In this document: positions 8,595-17,407 of the stretch, piece after piece | Layout of the letters: every line of letters begins with the position of its first letter | How positions within the stretch are numbered: position 1 is the stretch's first letter | NCBI GenBank assembly: GCA_910583755.1 | Contig: CAJTZO010000009.1 | Coordinates: 6,051 to 70,050, forward strand | Direction: 5' to 3' | Source: an uncultured Clostridia bacterium | GTDB taxonomy: Bacteria; Bacillota; Clostridia; Lachnospirales; Anaerotignaceae | DNA length: 64,000 nt | Translations under genes and position numbers: made by a program | Notes under the pieces: model-generated | The model's database searches: none | What the model was told of the DNA's origin: nothing | What the model saw: the letters and a program-made list of their open reading frames with translations, nothing else

Positions 8595-9098
8595 TTAGCT
8601 CAAGAGTTCTTCTACTGTTATGCCACGAAGTTTTGCAACAGCTTCTGGTGTTGTTACTCTGGATAAGCCTTCAATGGTTGCACTAACAACATTACGTTTG
8701 TTATTAGAACCTAATGATTTTGTTCTGATATTACGGATGCCTGCTAATTCTAACACTGCACGGGCAGGACCTCCCGCAATAATACCAGTACCTTCTGCTG
8801 CTGGCATAAGCAATACGCTTGCGCTGCCAAATTTACCTGTTGTTCCATGATAAATACTGTCTACTTCATTTCTTGCAACAGTTACAATATTTTTCATCGC
8901 ATCTTCTTTGCCTTTACGAATTGCATCTGGAATTTCTGCTGCTTTACCTAATCCGCAGCCAACGTGACCATTGCCATCGCCAACTACAACCAATGCAGCA
9001 AATCTAAAAGTACGTCCGCCTTTTACAACCTTTGTAACACGGTTGATTGTAACAACTTTATCTTGAAGGTCTAATGTACTTGGGTCAATTCTCTTCAA
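8595..9098 (-). CDS. rpsE: 30S ribosomal protein S5
   Basis: S5, involved in translational accuracy; 167 residues. The N-terminal double-stranded RNA-binding fold carries VNRVTKVVKGGRTFRFAALV and the GKAxExPDAIRKG segment; the C-terminal domain carries IRTKSLGSNN. Its stop codon overlaps the ribosome-binding site of rpmD. Confidence 0.97.
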   Translation of the reverse strand: MKRIDPSTLDLQDKVVTINRVTKVVKGGRTFRFAALVVVGDGNGHVGCGLGKAAEIPDAIRKGKEDAMKNIVTVARNEVDSIYHGTTGKFGSASVLLMPAAEGTGIIAGGPARAVLELAGIRNIRTKSLGSNNKRNVVSATIEGLSRVTTPEAVAKLRGITVEELLS

Positions 9099-9116
9099 TT
9101 TTTCTCCCTCCTCGTC

Positions 9117-9485
9117 TTAGAATTGTAAGCCGGCTTCTCTTGCTGCGTCCGCCAATGCTTGAATTTTTCCGTGATATACAAAACCGCCTCTATCAAATAC
9201 AACATCTTTGATGCCTTTATCAAGTGCTTTTTTTGCAATCGCTTCACCTACTGCTTTTGCCGCTTCTACTGTAGAAGTATGTTCTACTTTACTAGCAATG
9301 TCGGCTTCCATGGTAGATGCTGCACAAAGTGTGTTTTGTGCCACATCGTCAATAATTTGTGCATAAATGTGTTTATTTGAACGAAATACAGCCAGTCTTG
9401 GTTGTTGTGCTGTGCCATTTACTTTATTACGGATTCTATAATGACGTTTTACACGAGCAGCAGCACGGGATGGCTTATTAATCAT
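9117..9485 (-). CDS. rplR: 50S ribosomal protein L18
   Basis: 5S rRNA-binding protein of 122 residues. RLAVFRSNKHIYAQIIDD and the C-terminal FDRGGFVYHGKIQALADAAR are typical. It is separated from rplF by 166 bases, which is unusual; that gap holds repeat-like DNA. Confidence 0.97.
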   Translation of the reverse strand: MINKPSRAAARVKRHYRIRNKVNGTAQQPRLAVFRSNKHIYAQIIDDVAQNTLCAASTMEADIASKVEHTSTVEAAKAVGEAIAKKALDKGIKDVVFDRGGFVYHGKIQALADAAREAGLQF

Positions 9486-9531
9486 TTGGATTCACTCCTT
9501 TTTCCATTAGTCACTTTCCGATATAAGAGAT

Positions 9532-9650
9532 ATTTCCCAAAAACTTTTTTATCAAAAACAAAGTTTTTGTTTAAAGTTCTTTCGCTCCCTCTCTTTTAAG
9601 AAAGGAAGTAGGCATTTCAGGGCAATGCCCTCAAGCCTTTTTAGGGTTTT
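9532..9650. repeat. Degenerate repeat-module spacer inside the spc operon
   Basis: The gap between rplF and rplR holds modules like those of the intergenic repeat family seen elsewhere: an AAAAACTTT/AAAGTTTTT hairpin, TTAAAGTTCTTT, CTTTTAAGAAAGG, and a GGGCAATGCCC palindrome followed by TCAAGCCTTTTTAGG. It resembles the right half of the full element at 39495-39715 but lacks clear ends. No coding potential was seen. Confidence 0.45.
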
Positions 9651-9651
9651 A

Positions 9652-10194
9652 TCACTTCTTACCGGTCTTACCAACTTTTCTTCTGATATGCTCATCAGCA
9701 TATTTAATTCCTTTACCTTTGTAAGGTTCAGGTGGTCTTTTTGTTCTGATTTCTGCTGCAAATTGTCCAACTTTTTCTTTGTCGATACCTTTTACAGTAA
9801 TTTTGTTTTGTCCTTCCAGCACTGTTTCAATGCCTTCTGGATCCATCATTTCCACTGGATGAGAATAGCCCAATGTTAATGTCAATTTTTTGCCGGATTT
9901 TGCTGCTCTATAACCAACACCATTGATTTCAAGCACTTTTTCATAACCTTGTGTTACGCCGACAACCATATTATAAATTAATGTTCTTGTTAAACCATGT
10001 AATGCTCTATGTCTTTTCAAATCACTTGGTCTTGTCACTGTGATTTGTCCATTTTCCATTGCGATGTTCATGTCATCAGCCAATTTACGTTCTAAAGTTC
10101 CCTTAGGTCCTTTTACTGTAATATGGTTTCCTTCGCCAATTTTTACTTCCACACCTGCTGGAATTTCAATTGGCAATTTACCAATACGTGACAT
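9652..10194 (-). CDS. rplF: 50S ribosomal protein L6
   Basis: 180-residue protein near the sarcin-ricin region of the large subunit. The start is ATG 10194 (MSRIGKLPIEIPAG), 8 bases after AGGAGG (10203-10208); the earlier in-frame start overlaps that site. The C-terminal RNA-binding motif PPEPYKGKGIKY is present. Confidence 0.97.
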   Translation of the reverse strand: MSRIGKLPIEIPAGVEVKIGEGNHITVKGPKGTLERKLADDMNIAMENGQITVTRPSDLKRHRALHGLTRTLIYNMVVGVTQGYEKVLEINGVGYRAAKSGKKLTLTLGYSHPVEMMDPEGIETVLEGQNKITVKGIDKEKVGQFAAEIRTKRPPEPYKGKGIKYADEHIRRKVGKTGKK

Positions 10195-10224
10195 GGTCTG
10201 CACCTCCTATTATCTTTTTACCTC

Positions 10225-10626
10225 TTACCAAATAAATGCAATTACTTCGCCGCCAACGCCTGCGTTTCTTGCTTGTTTATCTGTCATTAATCCTTTACTT
10301 GTAGAAATAATTGCTGTTCCAAGTCCGCCCAACACTTTTGGAAGTTCTTCTTTTCCAGCAAAAACTCTTAAACCAGGTTTTGAAATTCTTTTTAATCCTG
10401 TAATTACCTTTTCGTTTTTGTCTTTTCCATATTTCAAGGAAATACGAATGGTAGCTTTTACGCCGTCTTCAATCACTTCATAACCTTTGATATATCCTTC
10501 TGCTGTCAAAATATCAGCGATTGCTTTTTTCATTTTTGAAGAAGGCACATCAACTGTATCATGTTTAGCAGTATTTCCATTTCTAATTCTTGTAAGCATA
10601 TCTGCGATTGGGTCGCTCATTGACAT
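10225..10626 (-). CDS. rpsH: 30S ribosomal protein S8
   Basis: 133-residue 16S rRNA-binding protein. MSMSDPIADMLTRIRNGN at the start and the C-terminal STSKGLMTDKQAR are diagnostic. The ATG at 10626 is 7 bases after AGGAGGA. It lies between rpsZ-type S14 and rplF. Confidence 0.97.
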   Translation of the reverse strand: MSMSDPIADMLTRIRNGNTAKHDTVDVPSSKMKKAIADILTAEGYIKGYEVIEDGVKATIRISLKYGKDKNEKVITGLKRISKPGLRVFAGKEELPKVLGGLGTAIISTSKGLMTDKQARNAGVGGEVIAFIW

Positions 10627-10646
10627 ATGAAAATCCTCCTTTCCCT

Positions 10647-10832
10647 TTACCAGCTTGCTTTTTTAACGCCCGGAATCTGTCCTTTGTATGCTAATTCACG
10701 GAAGCAAATACGGCAAATTCCAAATTTTTTTAACACAGCATGAGGTCTGCCGCAAACTCTGCAACGTGTATATGCTCTTGTGGAAAACTTTGGTTTTCTC
10801 TGTTGCTTTACGACCATTGATTTTTTAGCCAT
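10647..10832 (-). CDS. rpsN: 30S ribosomal protein S14 type Z
   Basis: 61-residue zinc-binding S14 with two CxxC pairs (CRVCG and CRIC). This is the short zinc form, not the longer zinc-free paralogue induced by zinc shortage in some Firmicutes. It lies between rplE and rpsH. Confidence 0.97.
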   Translation of the reverse strand: MAKKSMVVKQQRKPKFSTRAYTRCRVCGRPHAVLKKFGICRICFRELAYKGQIPGVKKASW

Positions 10833-10847
10833 TTTTGTCCCTCCCTA

Positions 10848-11387
10848 TTATTTCGCGAATGGCATTCCGAATAATCTTAATAATTCTCTTGCTTCTTCGT
10901 CTGTTTTTGCAGTTGTAACGAATACAATATCCATACCTCTAATTTTGTCTACTTTATCATACTCAATTTCAGGGAAGATTAACTGCTCTTTAATACCCAT
11001 TGTGTAATTGCCACGTCCATCAAAAGAATTTGCTTTTACACCATGAAAGTCACGTACACGAGGCAATGCAATATTAATCAGTCTGTCTGCAAATTCATAC
11101 ATTCTGTTGCCTCTTAAGGTTACTTTACAACCGATGGCCATACCTTCACGGAGTTTAAAAGCTGCAACGGATTTTTTTGCTTTGGTAATAATTGGTTTTT
11201 GTCCGGAAATAATGGTCAAATCTTTTACCGCACCATCCAATACTTTTGCATTATCCTTTGCTTCTCCAACGCCCATATTGATAATAATTTTTTCAATTTT
11301 TGGTACTGCTAATTTATTTTTATAAGAAAATTTCTTTGTCATTTCTGGGATGATTTCATCATTATAAAAATCTCTTAATCTACTCAA
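10848..11387 (-). CDS. rplE: 50S ribosomal protein L5
   Basis: 179-residue 5S rRNA-binding protein that contacts P-site tRNA. IINMGVGEAKDNAK near 36 and the C-terminal FVTTAKTDEEARELL are diagnostic. It lies 21 bases after rplX. Confidence 0.97.
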   Translation of the reverse strand: MSRLRDFYNDEIIPEMTKKFSYKNKLAVPKIEKIIINMGVGEAKDNAKVLDGAVKDLTIISGQKPIITKAKKSVAAFKLREGMAIGCKVTLRGNRMYEFADRLINIALPRVRDFHGVKANSFDGRGNYTMGIKEQLIFPEIEYDKVDKIRGMDIVFVTTAKTDEEARELLRLFGMPFAK

Positions 11388-11408
11388 TTGTTACCCTCCT
11401 TTCACAAA

Positions 11409-11720
11409 TTAGTCAATTACTTCTCCTGTTTTCTTTGCAACTCTTACTTTTTTACCATCTTTTATCATTGCACCCAGTCTGGTTGGTTTGCCATCATGCA
11501 AATACATTACATTGGAAACATGAATATAATTTTCTTTTTTAATAATACCACCCTGCTGATTCATTGGGTTCGGTTTTACGTGTTTTGATACCATATTCAC
11601 GCCTTCTACAATGACTCTATTGTTTTTTAGGTCTACTTTGAGTATTTTACCTTGTTTACCTTTATCTTTTCCGGCAATCACAACTACTTTGTCGCCGCTT
11701 TTTAATTTTATTTTCGCCAC
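11409..11720 (-). CDS. rplX: 50S ribosomal protein L24
   Basis: 103-residue assembly-initiator protein with an N-terminal KOW motif (LKSGDKVVVIAGKDKGKQG) and the conserved NMVSKHVKPN. It lies between rplN and rplE. Confidence 0.97.
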   Translation of the reverse strand: MAKIKLKSGDKVVVIAGKDKGKQGKILKVDLKNNRVIVEGVNMVSKHVKPNPMNQQGGIIKKENYIHVSNVMYLHDGKPTRLGAMIKDGKKVRVAKKTGEVID

Positions 11721-11737
11721 CGCTCATACACCTCCTA

Positions 11738-12106
11738 TTAAAGCACTTCTGGTGCGAGAGATAATATTTTCATAAACTGCTTTTCTCTCAGCTCTCTTGC
11801 AACAGGTCCAAAAATACGAGTTCCTCTTGGATTTTTATCATCTTTAATAATCACTGCTGCATTTTCATCAAAGCGGATATAACTTCCATCTGGTCTACCA
11901 ACAGAATTTACTGTTCTAACCACAACTGCTTTTACAACATCGCCTTTTTTAACAACACCGCCGGGTGTTGCATCTTTAACAGAAGCAACGATAATATCAC
12001 CAACACCTGCATATCTTCTTGTAGAACCTCCAAGCACTCTGATACAGAGAAGTTCTTTTGCACCTGAATTATCTGCTACCTTTAATCTGGTTTCTTGTTG
12101 AACCAT
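11738..12106 (-). CDS. rplN: 50S ribosomal protein L14
   Basis: 122-residue protein at the subunit interface. The start is ATG 12106 (MVQQETRLKVADNSGAKE), 8 bases after AGGAGG; an upstream in-frame extension has no ribosome-binding site. The conserved GDIIVASVKDATPGG is present. Confidence 0.97.
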   Translation of the reverse strand: MVQQETRLKVADNSGAKELLCIRVLGGSTRRYAGVGDIIVASVKDATPGGVVKKGDVVKAVVVRTVNSVGRPDGSYIRFDENAAVIIKDDKNPRGTRIFGPVARELREKQFMKILSLAPEVL

Positions 12107-12126
12107 AATAAATGCCTCCTCTAGTA

Positions 12127-12384
12127 TTATTTTGCTTTTTCCATGATTTGCACAAGACGCCATCTTTTATCTTTGGACAAAGGTCTTGTTTCCATCACTT
12201 TTACACGGTCACCAATGCCACATTCATTATTTTCATCATGTGCTTTTAGTTTATAAGTTCTATTCACAATTTTACCGTACAAAGGATGTTTTACTTTATC
12301 TTCCACAGCTACTACAATGGTTTTATCCATTTTGTCGCTGACAACTTTACCAATTCTTGTTTTACGAAGATTTCTTTCTTCCAC
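12127..12384 (-). CDS. rpsQ: 30S ribosomal protein S17
   Basis: 85-residue OB-fold protein that binds 16S rRNA. RKTRIGKVVSDKMDKTIVV and the C-terminal RPLSKDKRWRLVQI are diagnostic. It lies between rpmC and rplN. Confidence 0.97.
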   Translation of the reverse strand: MEERNLRKTRIGKVVSDKMDKTIVVAVEDKVKHPLYGKIVNRTYKLKAHDENNECGIGDRVKVMETRPLSKDKRWRLVQIMEKAK

Positions 12385-12407
12385 GAGGCTGCCTCCTTTC
12401 CTCTTTG

Positions 12408-12617
12408 TTATTCAGCCGCTTTTTGTTTTTGCGTAATAACGGTTTGTATTCTTGCTATATTTTTACGAACTTCCTTAATTCTTGCAGTATTGTCTAACTG
12501 GTTTGTTGCATTTTGAAATCTCAGGTTAAACAATTCTTTTTTTGCAGAAACAAGGTCATTTTTCAATTCATCTGCTGATTTTCCAACTAATTCATTTACA
12601 TAGCCTTTTATTTTCAC
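12408..12617 (-). CDS. rpmC: 50S ribosomal protein L29
   Basis: 69-residue helical protein near the exit tunnel; LFNLRFQNATNQLDNTARI is the signature. It starts with GTG at 12617 inside the end of rplP (4-base GTGA overlap), so translation is coupled. The ribosome-binding sequence lies within rplP (GAAGGTGAGC). Confidence 0.95.
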   Translation of the reverse strand: MKIKGYVNELVGKSADELKNDLVSAKKELFNLRFQNATNQLDNTARIKEVRKNIARIQTVITQKQKAAE

Positions 12618-13048
12618 TGCTGCTCACCTTCCATTTCCTGTTCTGCACGAGAAACGATTTTACATTTGATTGGCAGTTTGTGGATTGCAAGTCTCAACGC
12701 TTCTCTTGCTGTTTCTTCTGCAACGCCACCAATTTCAAACATAATTCTGCCCGGTTTGACTACTGCTACCCAATATTCTGGGGAACCTTTACCAGAACCC
12801 ATACGAGTTTCTGCTGGTTTTGCGGTAATTGGTTTGTCTGGGAAAATTTTAATCCAAACATTACCACCACGTTTAATATATCTTGTCATCGCAATACGGG
12901 CTGCTTCAATCTGATTAGAAGTAATCCAGCTTGGTTCACAAGCTTGAATACCATAATCGCCGTATGTGATTTTATTTCCTCTCATTGCTCTGCCTTTTAA
13001 ACGGCCTCTCATTTGTTTACGTCTTTTGACTCTTTTAGGCATTAACAT
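12614..13048 (-). CDS. rplP: 50S ribosomal protein L16
   Basis: 144-residue protein near the A site; starts MLMPKRVKRRKQMRGR. The ATG at 13048 is 11 bases after AAGGAGG (13060-13066), better than the ATG at 13042. The PGRIMFEIGGVxEExAREAL segment is present. It overlaps rpmC by 4 bases. Confidence 0.97.
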   Translation of the reverse strand: MLMPKRVKRRKQMRGRLKGRAMRGNKITYGDYGIQACEPSWITSNQIEAARIAMTRYIKRGGNVWIKIFPDKPITAKPAETRMGSGKGSPEYWVAVVKPGRIMFEIGGVAEETAREALRLAIHKLPIKCKIVSRAEQEMEGEQQ

Positions 13049-13049
13049 C

Positions 13050-13709
13050 TTATTTCGCGCCTCCTTCCTTTTTTGCTGCTTTTACAGGAAGAACCTCTCC
13101 TTTATAAATCCAAACCTTTACGCCCAGTTTGCCATAGGTTGTATCTGCTTCTGCAAAACCATAGTCAATATCTGCACGCAATGTTTGAAGTGGAATGGTA
13201 CCTTCATGGTAGCTTTCGCCACGCGCCATATCAGCACCGCCCAAACGTCCGGAAACAGCTGTTTTGATACCTTTTGCACCAAATTTCATTGTTCTACCCA
13301 TTGCTTGTTTCATTGCTCTACGGAATGTTACACGGTTTTCCAACTGCTGTGCAATATTTTCTGCAACAAGTTGTGCATCCAATTCTGGTCTTTTGATTTC
13401 TTCAATATTGATTGCAACTTTATGTTTTGTCAATTTTTGTACATGACCTTTTAATTCTTCAATCGCTTGACCATTTCTACCAATTACAATACCTGGTTTT
13501 GCAGTATAAACAGTAATTTTTACTCTTTCTGCTGTTCTTTCAATGGCAATTTTAGAAATACCTGAAGAATATAATCTCTTTTTAATAAATTTCCTTATTT
13601 TAACATCTTCTACCAAGTAGTTTGCAAATTCCTTTTCCGCATACCACTTTGTGTCCCAGTCTTTAATAATTCCAACTCTTAATCCATGTGGATTTACTTT
13701 TTGTCCCAT
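13050..13709 (-). CDS. rpsC: 30S ribosomal protein S3
   Basis: 219-residue protein at the mRNA entry channel. It starts MGQKVNPHGLRVGI at 13709, 7 bases after AAGGAG; a Met codon directly before it is too close. The KH type 2 domain (about 40-110) contains GIVIGRNGQAIEEL, followed by the S3 C-terminal domain. Confidence 0.97.
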   Translation of the reverse strand: MGQKVNPHGLRVGIIKDWDTKWYAEKEFANYLVEDVKIRKFIKKRLYSSGISKIAIERTAERVKITVYTAKPGIVIGRNGQAIEELKGHVQKLTKHKVAINIEEIKRPELDAQLVAENIAQQLENRVTFRRAMKQAMGRTMKFGAKGIKTAVSGRLGGADMARGESYHEGTIPLQTLRADIDYGFAEADTTYGKLGVKVWIYKGEVLPVKAAKKEGGAK

Positions 13710-13720
13710 CATTGCCCTCC

Positions 13721-14110
13721 TTATCTCTCATTAAGGATTATGGATATATGACTTGATCTTTTTAATATTCTATATGCTCTGCCCTGTGCTCTAGGACGGA
13801 TTCTTTTCATTGTAGGGCCTTGGTTGGCGCTCACTTCTTCAACATATAATTTATTAATATCCATACCCAAATTATTTTCTGCATTTGCTACTGCGGATTT
13901 CAACACTTTTGCAATAATCTCTGCTGCATATCTTGGAGAATACTGCAACAAAGCCGCTGCTGTAGCAACATCTTTGCCTTTAATCTGGTCTAACACAATT
14001 TTTGCTTTTGTGGCTGGGATGCCAACATACTTCGCAGATGCATGTGGTCTTTTTTCTCTATTGTCCAAATTTCTTTGTTTTTTAATTTGGCTTCTATGTC
14101 CTTTTGCCAT
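13721..14110 (-). CDS. rplV: 50S ribosomal protein L22
   Basis: 129-residue protein lining the exit tunnel. The C-terminal beta-hairpin tip carries GPTMKRIRPRAQGRAYRI. The N-terminus has a lysine-rich extension of about 20 residues before the conserved ASAKYVGIPATKAKIV. It lies between rpsS and rpsC. Confidence 0.97.
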   Translation of the reverse strand: MAKGHRSQIKKQRNLDNREKRPHASAKYVGIPATKAKIVLDQIKGKDVATAAALLQYSPRYAAEIIAKVLKSAVANAENNLGMDINKLYVEEVSANQGPTMKRIRPRAQGRAYRILKRSSHISIILNER

Positions 14111-14138
14111 AGCGAAACCTCCTTCCAGTCTTTTTCAA

Positions 14139-14423
14139 TTAACGAACTTTTGATTTCTTTTCTGCGTCTTTTCCGTGTCCTCTGTAGGTTCTTGTCAATG
14201 CAAATTCACCCAGCTTATGACCTACCATATCTTCTGTAATATATACAGGCACATGTTTTCTGCCGTCATGTACTGCAATGGTATGTCCAATCATATCTGG
14301 AAAGATTGTGGAACGACGAGACCAAGTTTTGATAACACTTTTTTCTCCAGATGCATTCATTGCATCAATTTTTTTCAAAAGATGTTCGTCAGCAAATGGT
14401 CCCTTTTTTAATGATCTAGCCAT
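14139..14423 (-). CDS. rpsS: 30S ribosomal protein S19
   Basis: 94-residue head protein: MARSLKKGPFADEHLLKKI at the start and HDGRKHVPVYITEDMVGHKL in the core. It lies 45 bases after rplB and 28 bases before rplV. Confidence 0.97.
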   Translation of the reverse strand: MARSLKKGPFADEHLLKKIDAMNASGEKSVIKTWSRRSTIFPDMIGHTIAVHDGRKHVPVYITEDMVGHKLGEFALTRTYRGHGKDAEKKSKVR

Positions 14424-14468
14424 TTTTTGTATCCTCCTTATGCGATATTAACACAAATGTGCAAGTTA

Positions 14469-15299
14469 TCAGCCGTTTCTACGACGTACAATATATTTAT
14501 TGGAAGCTTTATGTTTTTTACGAGTTTTATATCCCATTGCTGGTTTACCCCAAGGTGTCATTGGTGATGGACGACCAATAGGTGCTCTACCTTCACCACC
14601 GCCGTGAGGGTGGTCATTAGGGTTCATAACAGAACCACGAACTGTAGGTCTGATACCCATGTGACGTTTTCTTCCAGCTTTACCGATATGCACTAATTCA
14701 TGGTCGATATTGCCCACTTGACCAATGGTTGCTCTACAGTCAATTGGTAATAATCTCATTTCACCAGATGGAAGTTTTACTGTTGCATATTTTCCTTCTT
14801 TGGCCATCAACTGTGCAACATTTCCTGCAGAACGAACAAGCTGTCCACCTTTTCCTGGTTTCATTTCAATGTTATGAATATTGGCACCAACTGGGATGGC
14901 TCTCATTGGTAAAGCATTTCCCACTCTTACCTCTGCTTCCAAACCGTTCATAACAGTATCGCCTACTTTTAAGCCAACAGGTGCAAGAATATAAGATTTT
15001 GTACCATCAGCATATACAATCAAAGCAATATTTGCTGTTCTATTTGGGTCATATTCAATTCCCACTACTTTCGCAGGAATACCATCTTTATTTCTTTTAA
15101 AATCAACCATTCTATATTTTAATTTTGCACCGCCGCCTTTATGGCGTACTGTAATTTTACCTTGATTATTTCTACCTGAATTTTTTTTGATATGAACTAC
15201 CAAAGATTTTTCAGGAGTTGATTTTGTAATTTCATCAAATGCGGACACTGTCATGTGTCTTCTGGACGGTGTATATGGTTTATATCTTTTAATAGCCAC
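14469..15299 (-). CDS. rplB: 50S ribosomal protein L2
   Basis: 276-residue protein needed for subunit joining and peptidyl transfer. The start is read as GTG 15299, giving (M)AIKRYKPYTPSRR; AAAGGAG lies 8 bases upstream and overlaps an earlier GTG at 15308. The C-terminal VRGSVMNPNDHPHGGGEGR includes the conserved histidine region. Confidence 0.96.
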   Translation of the reverse strand: MAIKRYKPYTPSRRHMTVSAFDEITKSTPEKSLVVHIKKNSGRNNQGKITVRHKGGGAKLKYRMVDFKRNKDGIPAKVVGIEYDPNRTANIALIVYADGTKSYILAPVGLKVGDTVMNGLEAEVRVGNALPMRAIPVGANIHNIEMKPGKGGQLVRSAGNVAQLMAKEGKYATVKLPSGEMRLLPIDCRATIGQVGNIDHELVHIGKAGRKRHMGIRPTVRGSVMNPNDHPHGGGEGRAPIGRPSPMTPWGKPAMGYKTRKKHKASNKYIVRRRNG

Positions 15300-15363
15300 C
15301 TTTTCCACTCCTTTCAGTGTGTTCTCAACTATCTACACGTTCCCGTGTGTATCCTACTTTCTA

Positions 15364-15663
15364 TTACATTCCTTGGAAGATTTCAATATCTTTGCTTTCT
15401 GCTGTTAATTTTACAATCGCTTTTTTTCTTTTTGCTGTTTTTCCCCATATCATACCACGTCTTTTTGGTTTACCTTTATAGTTCATGGTGTGAACAGCTT
15501 CTACTTTTGCGCCATCAAACATTTTTTCCACAGCTTCTTTGACCTGTGTTTTGGTTGCGTCTGGGTGTACCAAGAAAGTGTATTTTTTTTCATCCAGCAT
15601 AGACATACTTTTTTCTGTAATGATTGGTTTTTGAATAATGTCATAATACTTTAAATCAGCCAT
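15364..15663 (-). CDS. rplW: 50S ribosomal protein L23
   Basis: 99-residue exit-tunnel protein and docking site for trigger factor and SRP. IIQKPIITEKSMSMLDEKKY is typical. Its start codon overlaps the stop codon of rplD by one base (TAATG), indicating translational coupling. Confidence 0.97.
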   Translation of the reverse strand: MADLKYYDIIQKPIITEKSMSMLDEKKYTFLVHPDATKTQVKEAVEKMFDGAKVEAVHTMNYKGKPKRRGMIWGKTAKRKKAIVKLTAESKDIEIFQGM

Positions 15664-16283
15664 TATGCGTACACCTCCTCAATTTTTGCTACTGCTTCTT
15701 TTGTTACAACTAAGGTATTATATTTTAATAAATCATAAACATTGATGGTATTTACGGAAGCAGTTTTTACTTCTGGAATATTTCTTGCAGAAAGCATTAC
15801 ATTTTTGTTGGAACCATCCATAACAATCAATGCTTTGCCACATTTAATATTATTTAAAACTTTTGCCATCTCTTTTGTTTTGATTTCACCTAAATTTAAT
15901 TCATCTAATACAATTATTTTGTTTTCTGCTACTTTTGTAGAAAGTGCAGACTGTAAAGCCAATCTTTTTACTTTTTTGTTTAACTTAAAAGAATAACTTC
16001 TTGGCTTTGGAGCAAAAACAACGCCACCGCCTGTCCATTGTGGAGAACGTGTAGAACCTTGTCTTGCTCTACCAGTACCTTTTTGTCTCCAAGGTTTTCT
16101 GCCGCCGCCTCTTACTTCAGCACGTGTTTTTGCACTTTGTGTACCTTGTCTTTGATTTGCAAGATATTGTACTACTGCTAAATGCATTACATGTTCATTT
16201 GCTTCTATTCCGAAAATAGCGTCATTGAGCTCAATTGTGCCAACATTTTCGCCATTCATGTTCATTACTGCAACATTTGCCAT
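15663..16283 (-). CDS. rplD: 50S ribosomal protein L4
   Basis: 206-residue exit-tunnel protein; the extended loop carries GGGRKPWRQKGTGRARQGS. In some bacteria L4 represses the S10 operon through its leader; whether that happens here is unknown, though a long leader precedes rpsJ. Confidence 0.97.
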   Translation of the reverse strand: MANVAVMNMNGENVGTIELNDAIFGIEANEHVMHLAVVQYLANQRQGTQSAKTRAEVRGGGRKPWRQKGTGRARQGSTRSPQWTGGGVVFAPKPRSYSFKLNKKVKRLALQSALSTKVAENKIIVLDELNLGEIKTKEMAKVLNNIKCGKALIVMDGSNKNVMLSARNIPEVKTASVNTINVYDLLKYNTLVVTKEAVAKIEEVYA

Positions 16284-16311
16284 TTGTTTGTTCCTCCTTT
16301 CGTAAAGTAAA

Positions 16312-16941
16312 TTAAGCCTTTACGCTGTCTTTAATTACAAGTACCGCACCTTTTGGACCAGGAACAGCACCTTTTACTAAAAGTAAATTTTTTTCAGCGT
16401 CTGCACGAACTACTTCAATGTTTTGAATGGTTACATTCACATGACCCATATGTCCAGGCATTTTTTTGTTCTTTTTAACACGACCTGGTGTTGTACCAGA
16501 ACTCATAGAACCAACAACTCTGTGAGATTTGGAACCATGTCCCATAGGTCCTCTTTGCGCATTGTAACGTTTGATGGTGCCTTGGAATCCTTTTCCTTTA
16601 GAAACACCACTTACATCTACTTTATCGCCTGCTGCAAAGACATCTGCTTTTAATTCTGCACCAATTTCATAGGCACTTGTATCTTCTAAACGAAATTCTT
16701 TTAAATATTTTTTTGCTGTTACACCAGCTTTATCAAAATGACCCTTCATAGGTTTTGAAACATGTTTTTCTTTTGCATCTGTAAAACCTACTTGAATTGC
16801 TTCATAGCCATCATTTTCCGTTGTTTTTTTCTGTATTACAACGCAAGGACCTGCTTCTAAAACAGTAACAGGAATTAAAGTACCTTTTTCTGTGAAAATT
16901 TGTGTCATTCCCACTTTTTTTGCCATAATTGCTTTTTTCAT
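16312..16941 (-). CDS. rplC: 50S ribosomal protein L3
   Basis: 209-residue assembly-initiator protein. MKKAIMAKKVGMTQIFTEKG at the start, and the loop approaching the peptidyl transferase centre (VSKGKGFQGTIKRYNAQRGP) is intact. It is 116 bases from rpsJ; that gap shows no gene. Confidence 0.97.
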   Translation of the reverse strand: MKKAIMAKKVGMTQIFTEKGTLIPVTVLEAGPCVVIQKKTTENDGYEAIQVGFTDAKEKHVSKPMKGHFDKAGVTAKKYLKEFRLEDTSAYEIGAELKADVFAAGDKVDVSGVSKGKGFQGTIKRYNAQRGPMGHGSKSHRVVGSMSSGTTPGRVKKNKKMPGHMGHVNVTIQNIEVVRADAEKNLLLVKGAVPGPKGAVLVIKDSVKA

Positions 16942-17057
16942 TTCTTGTACCTCCTAATATTCTACAGCGGATTACCTCTTTTTATAAAGAAGAAATCATA
17001 CTAGTTGACAAATTTATTTTTACAAAAAGGTCTGTCAAAAACCATTCCTTTTTTGGC

Positions 17058-17372
17058 TTATTTCATAACTTTTAAGACAATATCAACACCAGCAGGTAAA
17101 TCTAATCTGCTTAAAGCATCTGCTGTTTTAGGGCTTGGTGATATAATATCAATCAGTCTTTTATGTGTTCTCATTTCAAATTGCTCTCTGGAATCTTTAT
17201 ATTTGTGAACAGCTCTTAAAATTGTCACAACTTCTTTTTTTGTAGGTAGTGGAATAGGTCCGCTTACCTGAGCACCTGTTTTCTTAGCAGTCTCAATAAT
17301 TTGAGCTGCGGACTGGTCGATCAATGTATGATCATATGCTTTAAGACTGATTCTGATTTTTGGGTTAGCCAT
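17058..17372 (-). CDS. rpsJ: 30S ribosomal protein S10
   Basis: 104-residue S10, also the NusE partner in antitermination. IRISLKAYDHTLIDQSA and THKRLIDIISPSPKT are diagnostic. First gene of the supercluster, preceded by AGGAGGGG and by a leader of about 250 bases. Confidence 0.97.
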   Translation of the reverse strand: MANPKIRISLKAYDHTLIDQSAAQIIETAKKTGAQVSGPIPLPTKKEVVTILRAVHKYKDSREQFEMRTHKRLIDIISPSPKTADALSRLDLPAGVDIVLKVMK

Positions 17373-17407
17373 AAAAAAAGTCCCCTCCTTTTCGTACTAT
17401 TTAAACT

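Noticed and set aside
3069..16000. Many plus-strand open frames of 60-150 codons across the ribosomal cluster
   Set aside because: All lie opposite unmistakable ribosomal-protein genes, lack ribosome-binding sites and have no family resemblance.
16942..17057. TTGACA...TGTCAA inverted motif between rplC and rpsJ as an internal promoter or element end
   Set aside because: No -10 at a fitting distance, and only six bases match the element end; probably chance in AT-rich DNA.
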